64,000 bases of DNA from Granulicella paludicola (GTDB lineage Bacteria; Acidobacteriota; Terriglobia; Terriglobales; Acidobacteriaceae): assembly GCF_025685545.1 (NCBI RefSeq), contig NZ_JAGSYC010000022.1, positions 62,001 through 126,000 of the forward strand, read 5' to 3'. Positions 31,212-39,941 of this stretch are shown here, one piece after another. How positions within the stretch are numbered: position 1 is the stretch's first letter; every line of letters starts with the position of its first letter. A model generated the notes under the pieces. That model was not told the origin of the DNA. It saw nothing but the letters and a program-made list of their open reading frames with translations, and made no database searches. The position numbers were made by a program, and so were the translations under genes.

Positions 31212-32368
31212 ATGCCAGCTTCTCCTGCTCGATTGATCGATAAGCCAGCGCATATACCTGCGCTGGATGGGCTGCGGGGGGTCGCGGCACTCTCTGTTGT
31301 TGCGTATCACCTGCTCGTAGCTGGTTGGTCGTCGTCCACTACCCTTCACCTCATTCAGAAATTTGTCACGGCAGGTTGGGTCGGCGTGGATCTGTTCTTT
31401 GTGCTTTCCGGCTTTTTGATCACTGGCATTCTGGTGCGTTCTCTGGAGGACTCACCCGCGCAGCGTCCTTCGCAGTTCTTTAAAGCCTTTTACAGCCGCC
31501 GCGCGCTTCGCATCTTCCCTCTTTACTACGCAGTGCTGCTCTTCGCCATCGCCTTCCCGTATCTGCTTGACTTGCGCTGGAATGGTTTGCAGTGTTGTAC
31601 CTTGCGGACCTGCAGAACAACATCGTCTTCGCGCATCGATCGACGCGGCTCAACCCAATCGGACATTTGTGGACGCTTGGCCTTGAGGAACAGTTCTACC
31701 TTCTGTGGCCACTGCTGGTCTATCGTTGCCGCAACCGTCGTCGCCTTCTCGTGGGCGCACTGCTGGCGTGCGGGGCAACACTCGCTCTGCGCATCTTGCT
31801 CTGGTCGCATGGTGTGGGACAGCCCATTATCTCCAACAGCACGCCGTGTCGACTCGATGGCCTGCTCCTTGGTTCATCCCTTGCGCTTGCGCTGAACGGC
31901 GGGCTGCTTGCGCAGGCGCGGGCCAGGCTGGTTCAGCTCGCCCTGCCGCTCTGCCTTGGAGCGCTGGCGACGATCCTGCTCATCGGCGTTGCCCGCAACA
32001 CCTGGGCCTATGAAGACCCGGCCGTTTACACTGTGGGCTATACCCTGCTCGACATCTTCTTCGCCATGCTGATTCTGGTGTCGCTCCAACCTCATACCCG
32101 GCTGGGAAGCGTGCTCTCGTTGCCCGCCTTACGCGGCGTAGGACGCTATAGCTATGGCCTTTACGTGTACCACTTACCGATCGCGTACTGGCTTACGGCG
32201 CCACTGAGGAAGATCTTCGATGCGCACCACACCAAGCTCTTCGGCGTGTTGATATCCGCTGTCGTGGTGACGACAACTTCCCTGCTGGTGGCGGTTTGCA
32301 GCTATCACCTTTTCGAGAAGCGGTTTCTGGGCTGGAAACGGCTGTTCCCATACGCTGCAAGTACGTGA
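31212..32368 (+). pseudogene. acyltransferase 3 (OafA/YrhL type), frameshifted
   Basis: An integral membrane O-acyltransferase for surface polysaccharides or lipids, broken by one frameshift. The first frame (from ATG 31212) has HIPALDGLRGVAALSVVAYH, the family's catalytic-histidine region, and GVDLFFVLSGFLITG, and runs correctly to about FPYLLDLRW near 31580. The family then continues in another frame from about 31580 (EWFAVLYLADLQNN, GHLWTLGLEEQFYLLWPLL) to RFLGWKRLFPYAAS at 32368. Joined, the two parts give a normal-length protein of about 385 residues with about ten membrane helices. It could be a true pseudogene, a sequencing or assembly error, or less likely programmed frameshifting; I see no slippery run. 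Confidence 0.8.
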
Positions 32369-32445
32369 GAGCTCGCGCAGGGTAACAAGAGCGGTGTTTT
32401 GGGGATGGGAACTTTCGATGAACCGGGTGCGTCTAAATTGTAAGG

Positions 32446-32808
32446 ATGCCCATAGGAAGCCTTACACTCGAGCTCGGAATCGGGCATGCGCAGTCGCTCA
32501 AAGACCGCCGTCAGGTGGTGCGGTCTCTGAAGGAGAGGTTGCGCCATGGGTTCAATGTGTCGGTCGCGGAGCTGGACGACGCGGTGGTGTGGAACCGGGC
32601 GACGCTGGGCGTGGTGGCGATCTCGAACTCGGCGGGATACTTGGCCGGGCAGCTGCGCGAGGTCGAAGAGGCCGTGCGCCGGCTGGGGACGGGGCTAGGA
32701 TGCGAGCTGCTGGACAGTTTCCTGGAGAGCGACGTTCTGTTGGAGATGCCTGCAGATCATGAAGAAAATGACACTGCAGATCCGCTAGATACCAGTGCTA
32801 CCGGCTGA
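32446..32808 (+). CDS. ylxP: DUF503 / YlxP-family protein
   Basis: 120 residues of the DUF503 family, recognised by GSLTLELGIGHAQSLKDRRQVVRSL and FNVSVAELDDAVVWNRATLGVV. Members are small, often encoded between infB and rbfA and thought to be linked to ribosome assembly. Here it precedes rbfA by 73 bases. The C-terminal 20 residues are acidic and probably disordered. No infB or nusA lies upstream; the preceding gene is a broken acyltransferase. Confidence 0.85.
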   Translation: MPIGSLTLELGIGHAQSLKDRRQVVRSLKERLRHGFNVSVAELDDAVVWNRATLGVVAISNSAGYLAGQLREVEEAVRRLGTGLGCELLDSFLESDVLLEMPADHEENDTADPLDTSATG

Positions 32809-32881
32809 CAACGCGAAATAAGTCGGCGTACGAAGACCTCGCAAGGCAAGCGTGCGGTGATAACCTGAACTGTCGATACTT

Positions 32882-33361
32882 ATGCCAGAACAAAGAGCCA
32901 GAACCTACCACCGCGGTCGCGTAGCCAGCACCTTCACCGAAGAGATCACTGCCATGCTTGAAGGCGAGCTCTCCGATCCACGCATCGCTCCGTGCCATGT
33001 CACCGAAGTGATCCTAGCCCCCGGCGGGAAGAGTTGCCGTGTGCTGATTGCTGTGACGGGATCAGAAAAAGAAGAAAAGGAGACCCTCGAGGGGCTGATG
33101 ACGGCGCGCGCGTACATTCGCAGCGAGATTCGATCTCGGATGGGGGTACGTCATGTGCCTGAGCTAACGTTTGCCATCGATCGATCCGAAAAGGTAAATG
33201 CGCGCATGGATGAGCTTTTCGGGCGGATGGAGAAGCGCAAGGAGAAAATGGAGAGGCGCGCCACGGCGAAAGATGCGGCCGCGAAAGAAACTGCGGTGCA
33301 GGAGATCGCTGTAGACGGAGCTCGCTTGGAAGACACGGAGGCGAAAGATCTCTCCAACTAA
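32882..33361 (+). CDS. rbfA: ribosome-binding factor A
   Basis: Binds the 30S subunit during late maturation of 16S rRNA and is important in the cold. The KH-like core is visible: RVASTFTEEITAMLEGELSDPR, VTEVILAPGGKSCRVLIAV and SRMGVRHVPELTFAID. The core is about 115 residues; the remaining 40 (159 in all) are a charged Lys/Glu/Ala tail. It is clustered with ylxP and an nrnA-like gene, a common bacterial grouping. Confidence 0.93.
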   Translation: MPEQRARTYHRGRVASTFTEEITAMLEGELSDPRIAPCHVTEVILAPGGKSCRVLIAVTGSEKEEKETLEGLMTARAYIRSEIRSRMGVRHVPELTFAIDRSEKVNARMDELFGRMEKRKEKMERRATAKDAAAKETAVQEIAVDGARLEDTEAKDLSN

Positions 33362-33453
33362 ATGATGCTTTACCGAAAAATCAAAGAAATCTCGAGTTTT
33401 CCACCATCCAGTTATGGCATTTGATACGTAATAAAGCGGGCGGCGTTGCGTAG

Positions 33454-34506
33454 ATGTCCTTTTTGAAGCCTATGACCATGACGAACGAACAGTCGATAAC
33501 GACACTGCTGGGTTTGATACGGGAGCGCCACAGTTTCGTGGTGACCTCGCACGCGAGACCGGACGGAGACGCGATCGGCTCTGCACTCGGGATGATGCAT
33601 CTTCTGGAGGCTATGGGTAAGGAGGTCGTGGTCGCGTTTGCGGACCCGATTCCTGAGCCGTTTGATTGCCTTGAGGGTGTCAATCGCATCCTACCGGCAC
33701 TGCCAGGAAAAGTGCCGGACGCGGCGATCATTCTGGAATGCGACTCGGTGCACAGGACTGGCTTCGCACAGATACCGGCTCGGTTCACGATCAACATCGA
33801 CCACCATCTAAGCGGTCGTGACTATGCGGATTTCAACTGGATTGATGCGAAGGCCTGCGCCGTAGGAGCACTGGTATACGATGTTGCGCTTGCGGCCGGC
33901 GTGCCGATTTCAGCGGCGATGGCGGATTGCCTCTATACCGCCGTGCTTACGGATACAGGCTCATTCAACTATCCGGGCACGAATGCCGCCACCTTCGCCC
34001 TGGCTGAGCATCTGGTGCAGTGCGGCACGAATGCGAACCGCATTGCGCAAGCGATGTACTTTTCAAACCCGGTCAGCAAGGTGCGGCTGCTGGGCATGGC
34101 CCTCAGCAAGATGGTGATACAGGGTGAAGTGTGCTGGAGCGTTATCTCGCAGGAAGATATGCGGGTTGCGGGGGCGTCCGTGGAGGACTGCGAGGGCGTG
34201 GTCAATCACTTGATCGGCATGGCAGGCATCGAGGCGGCGATCCTGTTGCGGCAGCAGCCGGACCTGAACGAGTACCGGCTAAGCCTGCGCAGCAAGGGCA
34301 TCGGCAAGGTGGATGTGTCGGCGGTAGCGGAGCATTTTGGCGGCGGGGGCCATCGCAATGCCAGCGGCTGCACGCAGTTTGGCACAGCGGCAGACATTAC
34401 GGAACGGGTGATCCAAGAGGTGGACCATCAACTGAAGCCAGGCAATGGGCCCGCGACGACGACGCCTGCGAGCTCTCACGAAACGTCCTCAAGTCTGTTA
34501 GCCTAA
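33454..34506 (+). CDS. DHH-family phosphoesterase, NrnA-like
   Basis: Predicted to degrade oligoribonucleotides and/or 3'-phosphoadenosine 5'-phosphate, as NrnA does in Bacillus. DHH domain: SHARPDGDAIGS (metal ligands), LECDS and the eponymous NIDHHLSG. DHHA1 domain: the substrate-binding GGGGHRNASG near residue 290. The 350-residue length is slightly long because of a disordered tail. Starts at 33454, 33472 or 33478 are all possible. It lies in the ylxP-rbfA cluster, as is usual for nrnA. Confidence 0.9.
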   Translation: MSFLKPMTMTNEQSITTLLGLIRERHSFVVTSHARPDGDAIGSALGMMHLLEAMGKEVVVAFADPIPEPFDCLEGVNRILPALPGKVPDAAIILECDSVHRTGFAQIPARFTINIDHHLSGRDYADFNWIDAKACAVGALVYDVALAAGVPISAAMADCLYTAVLTDTGSFNYPGTNAATFALAEHLVQCGTNANRIAQAMYFSNPVSKVRLLGMALSKMVIQGEVCWSVISQEDMRVAGASVEDCEGVVNHLIGMAGIEAAILLRQQPDLNEYRLSLRSKGIGKVDVSAVAEHFGGGGHRNASGCTQFGTAADITERVIQEVDHQLKPGNGPATTTPASSHETSSSLLA

Positions 34507-34567
34507 GGAACGTTTGTAGGCGACTGGCATTTCCTGCCAGACAGGCTGCGAACCCACACGCTGACTC

Positions 34568-36439
34568 TTGACGGACACTCCCCAATCCGTAACGCTACCG
34601 GCTGCCGACGCCACCGGGTCTAGCTTCACAGGCTCCCGCTCCCCCGCATCCGATGAGGTCGGTCGACCTTCGGGGCCGATGGGTCGGCTGCGCGGCTTTC
34701 TGAAAGAGCATTTGGGTGCGGACCTCGGCGAACTTGCCGTGCTGCTGATCTTCAGCGGCTACTTTCTTTTTTATGGTCTTATGCCTTACTTCGGCGGCGA
34801 TCAGCTGGGACTGGTGGGCGCAGATGAGCCGAGATATGCGCAGATCGCCCGTGAGATGCTGGCAGCGCATACGGACGAATGTAGGGTACTGAACGCCGGC
34901 ATTATGCCGCACAGCGTACGGCCGGCCGATCTGAAGGCGTCCTACTCCTGCCTCATCAGCGGCACGATTACGCCGATTCTGTATGGCACTCCGTGGCTGG
35001 AAAAGCCGGCGCTGTATTACTGGCGCACGATGAGCTTTTACAAGGAGCTCGGCGTCTCCGACTGGTCCGCGCGAATTCCTTCCGCGACCGGCGCTCTTGC
35101 GCTGATTATTTTGGCGTTCCTACACTTGCGACGATTCCGACCCGGCGGGCATCTGGACGCCGCTCTCATCATGGTGAGTTGCGTGGCGATCGTGGCCTTT
35201 GCGCGAGGGGCTTCCACGGACATGCAGCTCGCCGCGCCGTTCTGCATTGGCATGCTTGGCTGGTACGCCTGGTACGAAACTGGCAAAAAGTTCTGGCTGT
35301 TCGATCTCTACTTCTTCAACGCGGCCGCAACACTCGCCAAAGGTCCAGTCGCCCCCTTCATGGCGCTTGCCATCATCTGCCTGTTTCTAGGACTTCGTCG
35401 TGAGTGGTCAGCCCTACGTCGAACGATCTGGATTCCCGGCGTCATTCTTTACCTGGCGATGGCTCTGCCCTGGTACATCGCGGTACAGCGCCGCAATCCC
35501 ACGTTCTTCCGTGAGTTCATCATCGAGCACAACATCGAGCGCTTCGGTTCTGACCTCTATCACCATCATCAGCCCGCTTATTACTACCTTGTCGTTCTGA
35601 TACTGGGCCTCATGCCATGGACGGTACTCTCCATCCGGGCTCTGATCGATGGTTTCGCCATCTCGATTGCTGAATGGAAAACCCGCTTCAAGCCGCAACG
35701 CTATGTCGGCCACATTCGCGCAGGCGATGCCTTCCCCGAGTTCCTGGTCCTGTGGGCGCTTTTTCCTGTCGTCTGGTTCTCGTTTTCCGGCTCTAAGCTT
35801 CCCGGCTACATCCTGCCCGCGATCCCGCCGATCTGCATTCTGACCGGCGACTACCTCTTTCGCATTCGGCGCGTCGGCATCCCGATCTGGCTGCGCAATT
35901 CGCACGCCGCGGCCACAGGGCTGGTAACGTTCGTGCTACTGCTGTGCCCGCAATACATGGTGTATCAGCGCATCGTGCCTGCGCCGATCGAGTTCGTAAA
36001 GGCTACCATCGGCGGTTTCCTCGCAGCGCTGCTGGTCATCTTTGTGGTGAAGCGCAGTGGGGTGAGCCACATCCGAACGGCCACTTTGATCCCGCTGGCT
36101 CTGCTGCTGTACTTCCTATTGGGGCGCAATGGGCATCTGTTGGACTTGAACTACTCTGCACGACCGTTGGCCCGGCAGATTGCGCAGGCAGTGCCTGACA
36201 GCACACCCGTCGCGCAGTTCGATGTGCGACGCGACATCGTCTACGGGCTTGCCTTCTATCGCAACCGCGAAGTGTTGAACTACAACGTGAGCGGTGTGCC
36301 CACCGAGGCCCACATTCTCGTGATCCCAACGCAGCATACCGGCGACCTCGAACACCTGCTCCCCGGACGCCTGTACCAACAGCTATTCCTCTACGAGACG
36401 CAAGGACTGTCCGTCTATAAGGTCTATCCCCTCAAATAG
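34568..36439 (+). CDS. ArnT-like glycosyltransferase (PMT/GT39-GT83 superfamily)
   Basis: Polytopic membrane enzyme expected to transfer a sugar from a polyprenyl-phosphate donor to a periplasmic acceptor such as lipid A. Key segments are the acidic first-loop motif GADEPRYAQIAREML, TPWLEKPALYYW and LAKGPVAPFMAL, with about 12 membrane helices. The 623 residues include a disordered N-terminus; the first start is TTG 34568, with ATG 34679 as an alternative giving about 586 residues. It follows the nrnA-like gene by about 60 bases. The acceptor cannot be told from sequence. Confidence 0.87.
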   Translation: MTDTPQSVTLPAADATGSSFTGSRSPASDEVGRPSGPMGRLRGFLKEHLGADLGELAVLLIFSGYFLFYGLMPYFGGDQLGLVGADEPRYAQIAREMLAAHTDECRVLNAGIMPHSVRPADLKASYSCLISGTITPILYGTPWLEKPALYYWRTMSFYKELGVSDWSARIPSATGALALIILAFLHLRRFRPGGHLDAALIMVSCVAIVAFARGASTDMQLAAPFCIGMLGWYAWYETGKKFWLFDLYFFNAAATLAKGPVAPFMALAIICLFLGLRREWSALRRTIWIPGVILYLAMALPWYIAVQRRNPTFFREFIIEHNIERFGSDLYHHHQPAYYYLVVLILGLMPWTVLSIRALIDGFAISIAEWKTRFKPQRYVGHIRAGDAFPEFLVLWALFPVVWFSFSGSKLPGYILPAIPPICILTGDYLFRIRRVGIPIWLRNSHAAATGLVTFVLLLCPQYMVYQRIVPAPIEFVKATIGGFLAALLVIFVVKRSGVSHIRTATLIPLALLLYFLLGRNGHLLDLNYSARPLARQIAQAVPDSTPVAQFDVRRDIVYGLAFYRNREVLNYNVSGVPTEAHILVIPTQHTGDLEHLLPGRLYQQLFLYETQGLSVYKVYPLK

Positions 36440-36525
36440 ACGCGTCGTTCTATCTCACCCCACACAGCACCCCAGGCAGGTCAGCACGTACCGACCGATC
36501 CGGAATGCAACAATGCAGAGACGGG

Positions 36526-37521
36526 ATGTCTACGACGCCTAAACTCGAGATTCTCGACCTGCGCCACTTCTCTGCGGCGCAGTTAGGACCTTTGCTGCGC
36601 GATGAGGCGGCGCGCTGGCAGCAGCGGCTGCACTGGAACTACGACCAGGCCACGACCATCGTGCTCGATTACCTAGATGGACGTATTCTCCCCGGCTTCG
36701 TGGCCGTGGACGCCGATGGCGGGCGTATTTGCGGCTATGCTTTCTGTGTCTTCGAAGGCGCAAAGGCTGTTATCGGCGACATCTATGCCTTCGGTGAGAC
36801 CGACACGACCAGCAATCCCGTCGGCGAAACCCTGCTGCGCCACATGCTGGAGATGTTACAGGCCACGCCTGGAGTCGACCGGATCGAGTCGCAGCTTCTG
36901 ATGTATCCTTCCGGGTCGCTGGCAACACCCTTCGAGACGTTCGGCTTTCATTGCCACCCGCGGCTATTTATGTCACGCGACATAGTAGCCATGGAGTCGA
37001 CGGGGCAGCGGCCGACAGAGGTGTTTCAACATCACGGGTTAACGTTGCAGACCTGGCACCCGATCTTCTACGACGCGGCAGCGGGGCTTATCCATCGGTG
37101 CTACGCGGGTCACATGGATTCGACCATCAACGACCAGTACCAGACCTACTATGGAGCCCAACGGTTCCTCCACAATATCATCCGATTTCCTGGCTGCGGG
37201 CTGTTCGATGCGGAGAACTCGTTTGTGCTTCGCGATAGCCGCTCGAACGAGATGAAAGCGATTCTGCTCAGCTCGCGCATCCGTTCGGATGTCGCGCATA
37301 TCACGCAGTTGTGCGTCGCTCCAGCGTTGCGCGGACAAGGCATCGGTCGTGCCTTGCTACAGCATTGCAGCGATACGGGAGCGGCGCGCGGCCTTACCAG
37401 CTTGTCCCTCACCGTGACGGAAGCCAATACCGGGGCGCAGAAGCTTTATCGTAACAACGGCTTCGTACCAAAGCATCGTTTCGACGCGATGGTATGGGAC
37501 AAGTCATTCGGCGCACACTAA
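36526..37521 (+). CDS. GNAT-family N-acetyltransferase, two-domain
   Basis: 331 residues from the ATG at 36526 (MSTTPKLEI). The C-terminal half is a clear GNAT domain: ITQLCVAPALRGQGIGRALLQH, with the acetyl-CoA loop RGQGIGRA, and YRNNGFVPKH. The N-terminal half has a weaker GNAT-like fold (GYAFCVFEGAKAVIGDIYAFGE). Fused or pseudo-tandem GNATs are common, and the substrate is unknown. It stands alone in front of the alkyltransferase-like gene. Confidence 0.8.
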   Translation: MSTTPKLEILDLRHFSAAQLGPLLRDEAARWQQRLHWNYDQATTIVLDYLDGRILPGFVAVDADGGRICGYAFCVFEGAKAVIGDIYAFGETDTTSNPVGETLLRHMLEMLQATPGVDRIESQLLMYPSGSLATPFETFGFHCHPRLFMSRDIVAMESTGQRPTEVFQHHGLTLQTWHPIFYDAAAGLIHRCYAGHMDSTINDQYQTYYGAQRFLHNIIRFPGCGLFDAENSFVLRDSRSNEMKAILLSSRIRSDVAHITQLCVAPALRGQGIGRALLQHCSDTGAARGLTSLSLTVTEANTGAQKLYRNNGFVPKHRFDAMVWDKSFGAH

Positions 37522-37563
37522 GATCGCAAATGCACGTTTCCACAAGGTGAGGCCAGTGGGGAG

Positions 37564-37989
37564 ATGAGAGTGACTCGATATGGCCGTGCGACATCCAGCA
37601 ATGATTTCGCTCTCAATCAGCTGTCAGCGCAGCGTGTAAAGCGCCATATTCTGCGCGAGGGTGCCAGACCGGAGGAGCAGCGCGATCACGCCTTTCGCCG
37701 CATGATCCTGGCCATCCCCGCAGGCAGCGTCAGCACCTACGGAAAGGTCGCGGCAGCGGCTGGGTATCCGCAGTATCACCGTGCCGTGGCACGATTGCTG
37801 CGCACGGATCCCCCGGATAGCGTGCCCTGGCACCGCGTCCTCGGCGCAGGCGGAGAGATCAAGCTTCCCGGCGAAGCAGCGCGCGAGCAGCGAGCTCGGC
37901 TCAAACTGGAAGGCGTTCGCTTCAAAGGAGATCGCGTGGACATGGACCATCACGAGCACCTCTTCAACACGTGGGAGATCTCCGAGTGA
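37564..37989 (+). CDS. alkyltransferase-like (ATL) DNA-binding protein
   Basis: 141 residues of the MGMT/AGT DNA-binding domain: FRRMILAIPAGSVSTYGKVA and AVARLLRTDPPDSVPWHRVL. In O6-methylguanine methyltransferases the catalytic cysteine is in PCHR; here the position is tryptophan (PWHR), as in ATL proteins, which bind O6-alkylguanine and recruit nucleotide excision repair instead of removing the alkyl group. The stop overlaps the next gene's GTG start by four bases (37986-37989), so the two are coupled. Confidence 0.88.
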   Translation: MRVTRYGRATSSNDFALNQLSAQRVKRHILREGARPEEQRDHAFRRMILAIPAGSVSTYGKVAAAAGYPQYHRAVARLLRTDPPDSVPWHRVLGAGGEIKLPGEAAREQRARLKLEGVRFKGDRVDMDHHEHLFNTWEISE

Positions 37990-38213
37990 ACCGAATCGAA
38001 CTGGAGCGTGATGATCACACCGGTGTGCTGGACTACACGCTTGACGTCGCGGGGACGCTCTCCATCTGGCATGTCGAGGTACCCGACGCGCTCCGCGGCC
38101 AGGGCTTCGGCGGCGAGCTCGTCGAGAAGGCAAGGCAGCTGGCAAACGAGCATCAACTAAAGCTGAACCCTATCTGCACATTCGCGAAACACTACCTCGA
38201 CCGGCATCAATAG
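37986..38213 (+). CDS. small GNAT-like acetyltransferase (YjdJ/Gcn5-related)
   Basis: 75 residues, a minimal GNAT core: GTLSIWHVEVPDALRGQGFGGELVEKARQ, with the acetyl-CoA loop RGQGFGGE, and CTFAKHYLDRH at the end. The start is GTG 37986, sharing GTGA with the stop of the ATL gene. Small stand-alone members such as YjdJ have no assigned substrate; coupling to an ATL gene may only reflect operon packing. Confidence 0.82.
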   Translation: MNRIELERDDHTGVLDYTLDVAGTLSIWHVEVPDALRGQGFGGELVEKARQLANEHQLKLNPICTFAKHYLDRHQ

Positions 38214-38265
38214 CGAAGCCGCAGTTTTAGGCTGCGGCTTCGCTGGATAAGCTATCTGCGAACGA

Positions 38266-39792
38266 CTACTCAACGTGATAGTTCGGAGCCTCACGGGTGA
38301 TCACCACATCGTGCACATGGCTCTCGCGCAGGCCAGCACCGGAGATGCGGATGAAGCGAGCCTTCTCCTGCAGCTCTTCGATCGTTGCGCAACCGAGGTA
38401 GCCCATGCCGGATTTGAGGCCGCCAACAAGTTGGTAGATCATGGCCTCCAGCGGTCCGCGATGCGGCACGCGGCCCTCGATACCTTCAGGCACGAACTTA
38501 GCGAGGCGGTTGCCGCTGTTGGCTTCACGCGACACCACTGAGGTGCGCGATCCGTCGCCGTTCAGATCATCCTTGCCTTGGAAGTAGCGCTCACCCGAGC
38601 CTTGCGCCATCGCGCTCAGCGAGCCCATGCCGCGGTAAGCCTTGAAGCTGCGTCCCTGATAGAGGATTGTCTCTCCTGGGCTCTCATCGACACCGGCAAA
38701 GAGTGAGCCCATCATGCAGACGCTTGCGCCCGCAGCCATCGCCTTCGTAATGTCGCCGGAGTACTTGATGCCACCGTCCGCAATGATCGAAACACCACTT
38801 CCCTTGGCAGCGCGGTACGCCTCGGCAATCGCTGTGATCTGCGGCATACCTGCTCCGGTGACCATGCGCGTGGTGCAGATCGAACCGGGTCCAATGCCTA
38901 CCTTCACCGCATCGGCACCTGACTCGATCAGCGCCTTCGTACCCTCGTAGGTCGCTACGTTGCCAGCGAAGAGGTCCACATCGGGGAACGCCTTCTTCAC
39001 CTCACGAACGGCTTCAAGCACGCGCTCGGAATGGCCGTGAGCGGAATCAATGGCGAGGGCATCTACGCGGAACTTCACCAGCTCGGCTGCGCGCTCGAGA
39101 TAATCGCCTGTGGCACCGATCGCTCCTGCCACTCGCAGGCGTCCCTGTGCATCCTTGCTCGCATTCGGATACTTCAACTTCTTCTGGATGTCCTTGACGG
39201 TGATGAGACCCTTCAACTCATAGGCATCGTTCACCACAAGCAATTTCTCGACGCGGTGCTCGTGCAGGATCTCTTCGGCCTGCTCCAACGTGGTGCCGAC
39301 GGGGACCGTGATGAGATTCTTCTTGGTCATCACATCGGCGATAGGAATGTCTGTACGCGAGACGAAACGCAGATCGCGATTGGTCAGAATGCCGACCAGC
39401 TTGCCCTTGGTCGTTACCGGCACACCGCTGATCTTGAAGCGACGCATCACATCGAGTGCGTCAGAGATGGGACGCTCAGGCTCGATGGTGACCGGGTCAA
39501 CGATCATGCCGCTCTCGGAGCGCTTTACCTTGTCGATCTCGCCTGCCTGCTGCTCGATGGTGAGATTGCGATGCACCACACCCAGTCCGCCCTGCTGGGC
39601 AATGGCAATCGCGAGCCGCGATTCGGTTACAGTGTCCATGGCAGCGGACATGAGCGGGGTCGCCAGGGTGATGCGTTTGGTCAGCTGAATCTGGGTGCTT
39701 ACCTGGGTCGGCACAACTTCGGAATAGGCCGGTACCAGCAGTACGTCATCGAACGTTAAGGCTTCGGGAATATGGCTCTCGATCATAATCAT
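38266..39792 (-). CDS. guaB: inosine-5'-monophosphate dehydrogenase
   Basis: Oxidises IMP to XMP with NAD, the committed step to guanine nucleotides. The TIM barrel has the catalytic loop [17 protein letters not shown] (Cys nucleophile), [11 protein letters not shown] and the flap GMGSL. Two CBS domains lie between about residues 100 and 210. The length of 508 residues is slightly over the usual 490. There is an MIM start pair at 39792 and 39786. It is divergent from the S9 peptidase gene. Confidence 0.97.
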   Translation of the reverse strand: MIMIESHIPEALTFDDVLLVPAYSEVVPTQVSTQIQLTKRITLATPLMSAAMDTVTESRLAIAIAQQGGLGVVHRNLTIEQQAGEIDKVKRSESGMIVDPVTIEPERPISDALDVMRRFKISGVPVTTKGKLVGILTNRDLRFVSRTDIPIADVMTKKNLITVPVGTTLEQAEEILHEHRVEKLLVVNDAYELKGLITVKDIQKKLKYPNASKDAQGRLRVAGAIGATGDYLERAAELVKFRVDALAIDSAHGHSERVLEAVREVKKAFPDVDLFAGNVATYEGTKALIESGADAVKVGIGPGSICTTRMVTGAGMPQITAIAEAYRAAKGSGVSIIADGGIKYSGDITKAMAAGASVCMMGSLFAGVDESPGETILYQGRSFKAYRGMGSLSAMAQGSGERYFQGKDDLNGDGSRTSVVSREANSGNRLAKFVPEGIEGRVPHRGPLEAMIYQLVGGLKSGMGYLGCATIEELQEKARFIRISGAGLRESHVHDVVITREAPNYHVE

Positions 39793-39941
39793 CTATTGTT
39801 GCACCATCCCGGCTTAAATTGGATAAACGGGACTCCCCCGCATCCGCCTATCGGCCAGATCAGTGTCCGTTTGAAACTCCGTCGACCCTGTTATCGTTTA
39901 CTCCTCAGCACCCATACAGCAAACCAGCGAGGCACATCCGC

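Noticed and set aside
31592-32368. A separate membrane-protein gene starting at GTG 31592
   Set aside because: It begins in the middle of the acyltransferase family pattern and lacks the N-terminal catalytic region; better explained as the second half of a frameshifted gene.
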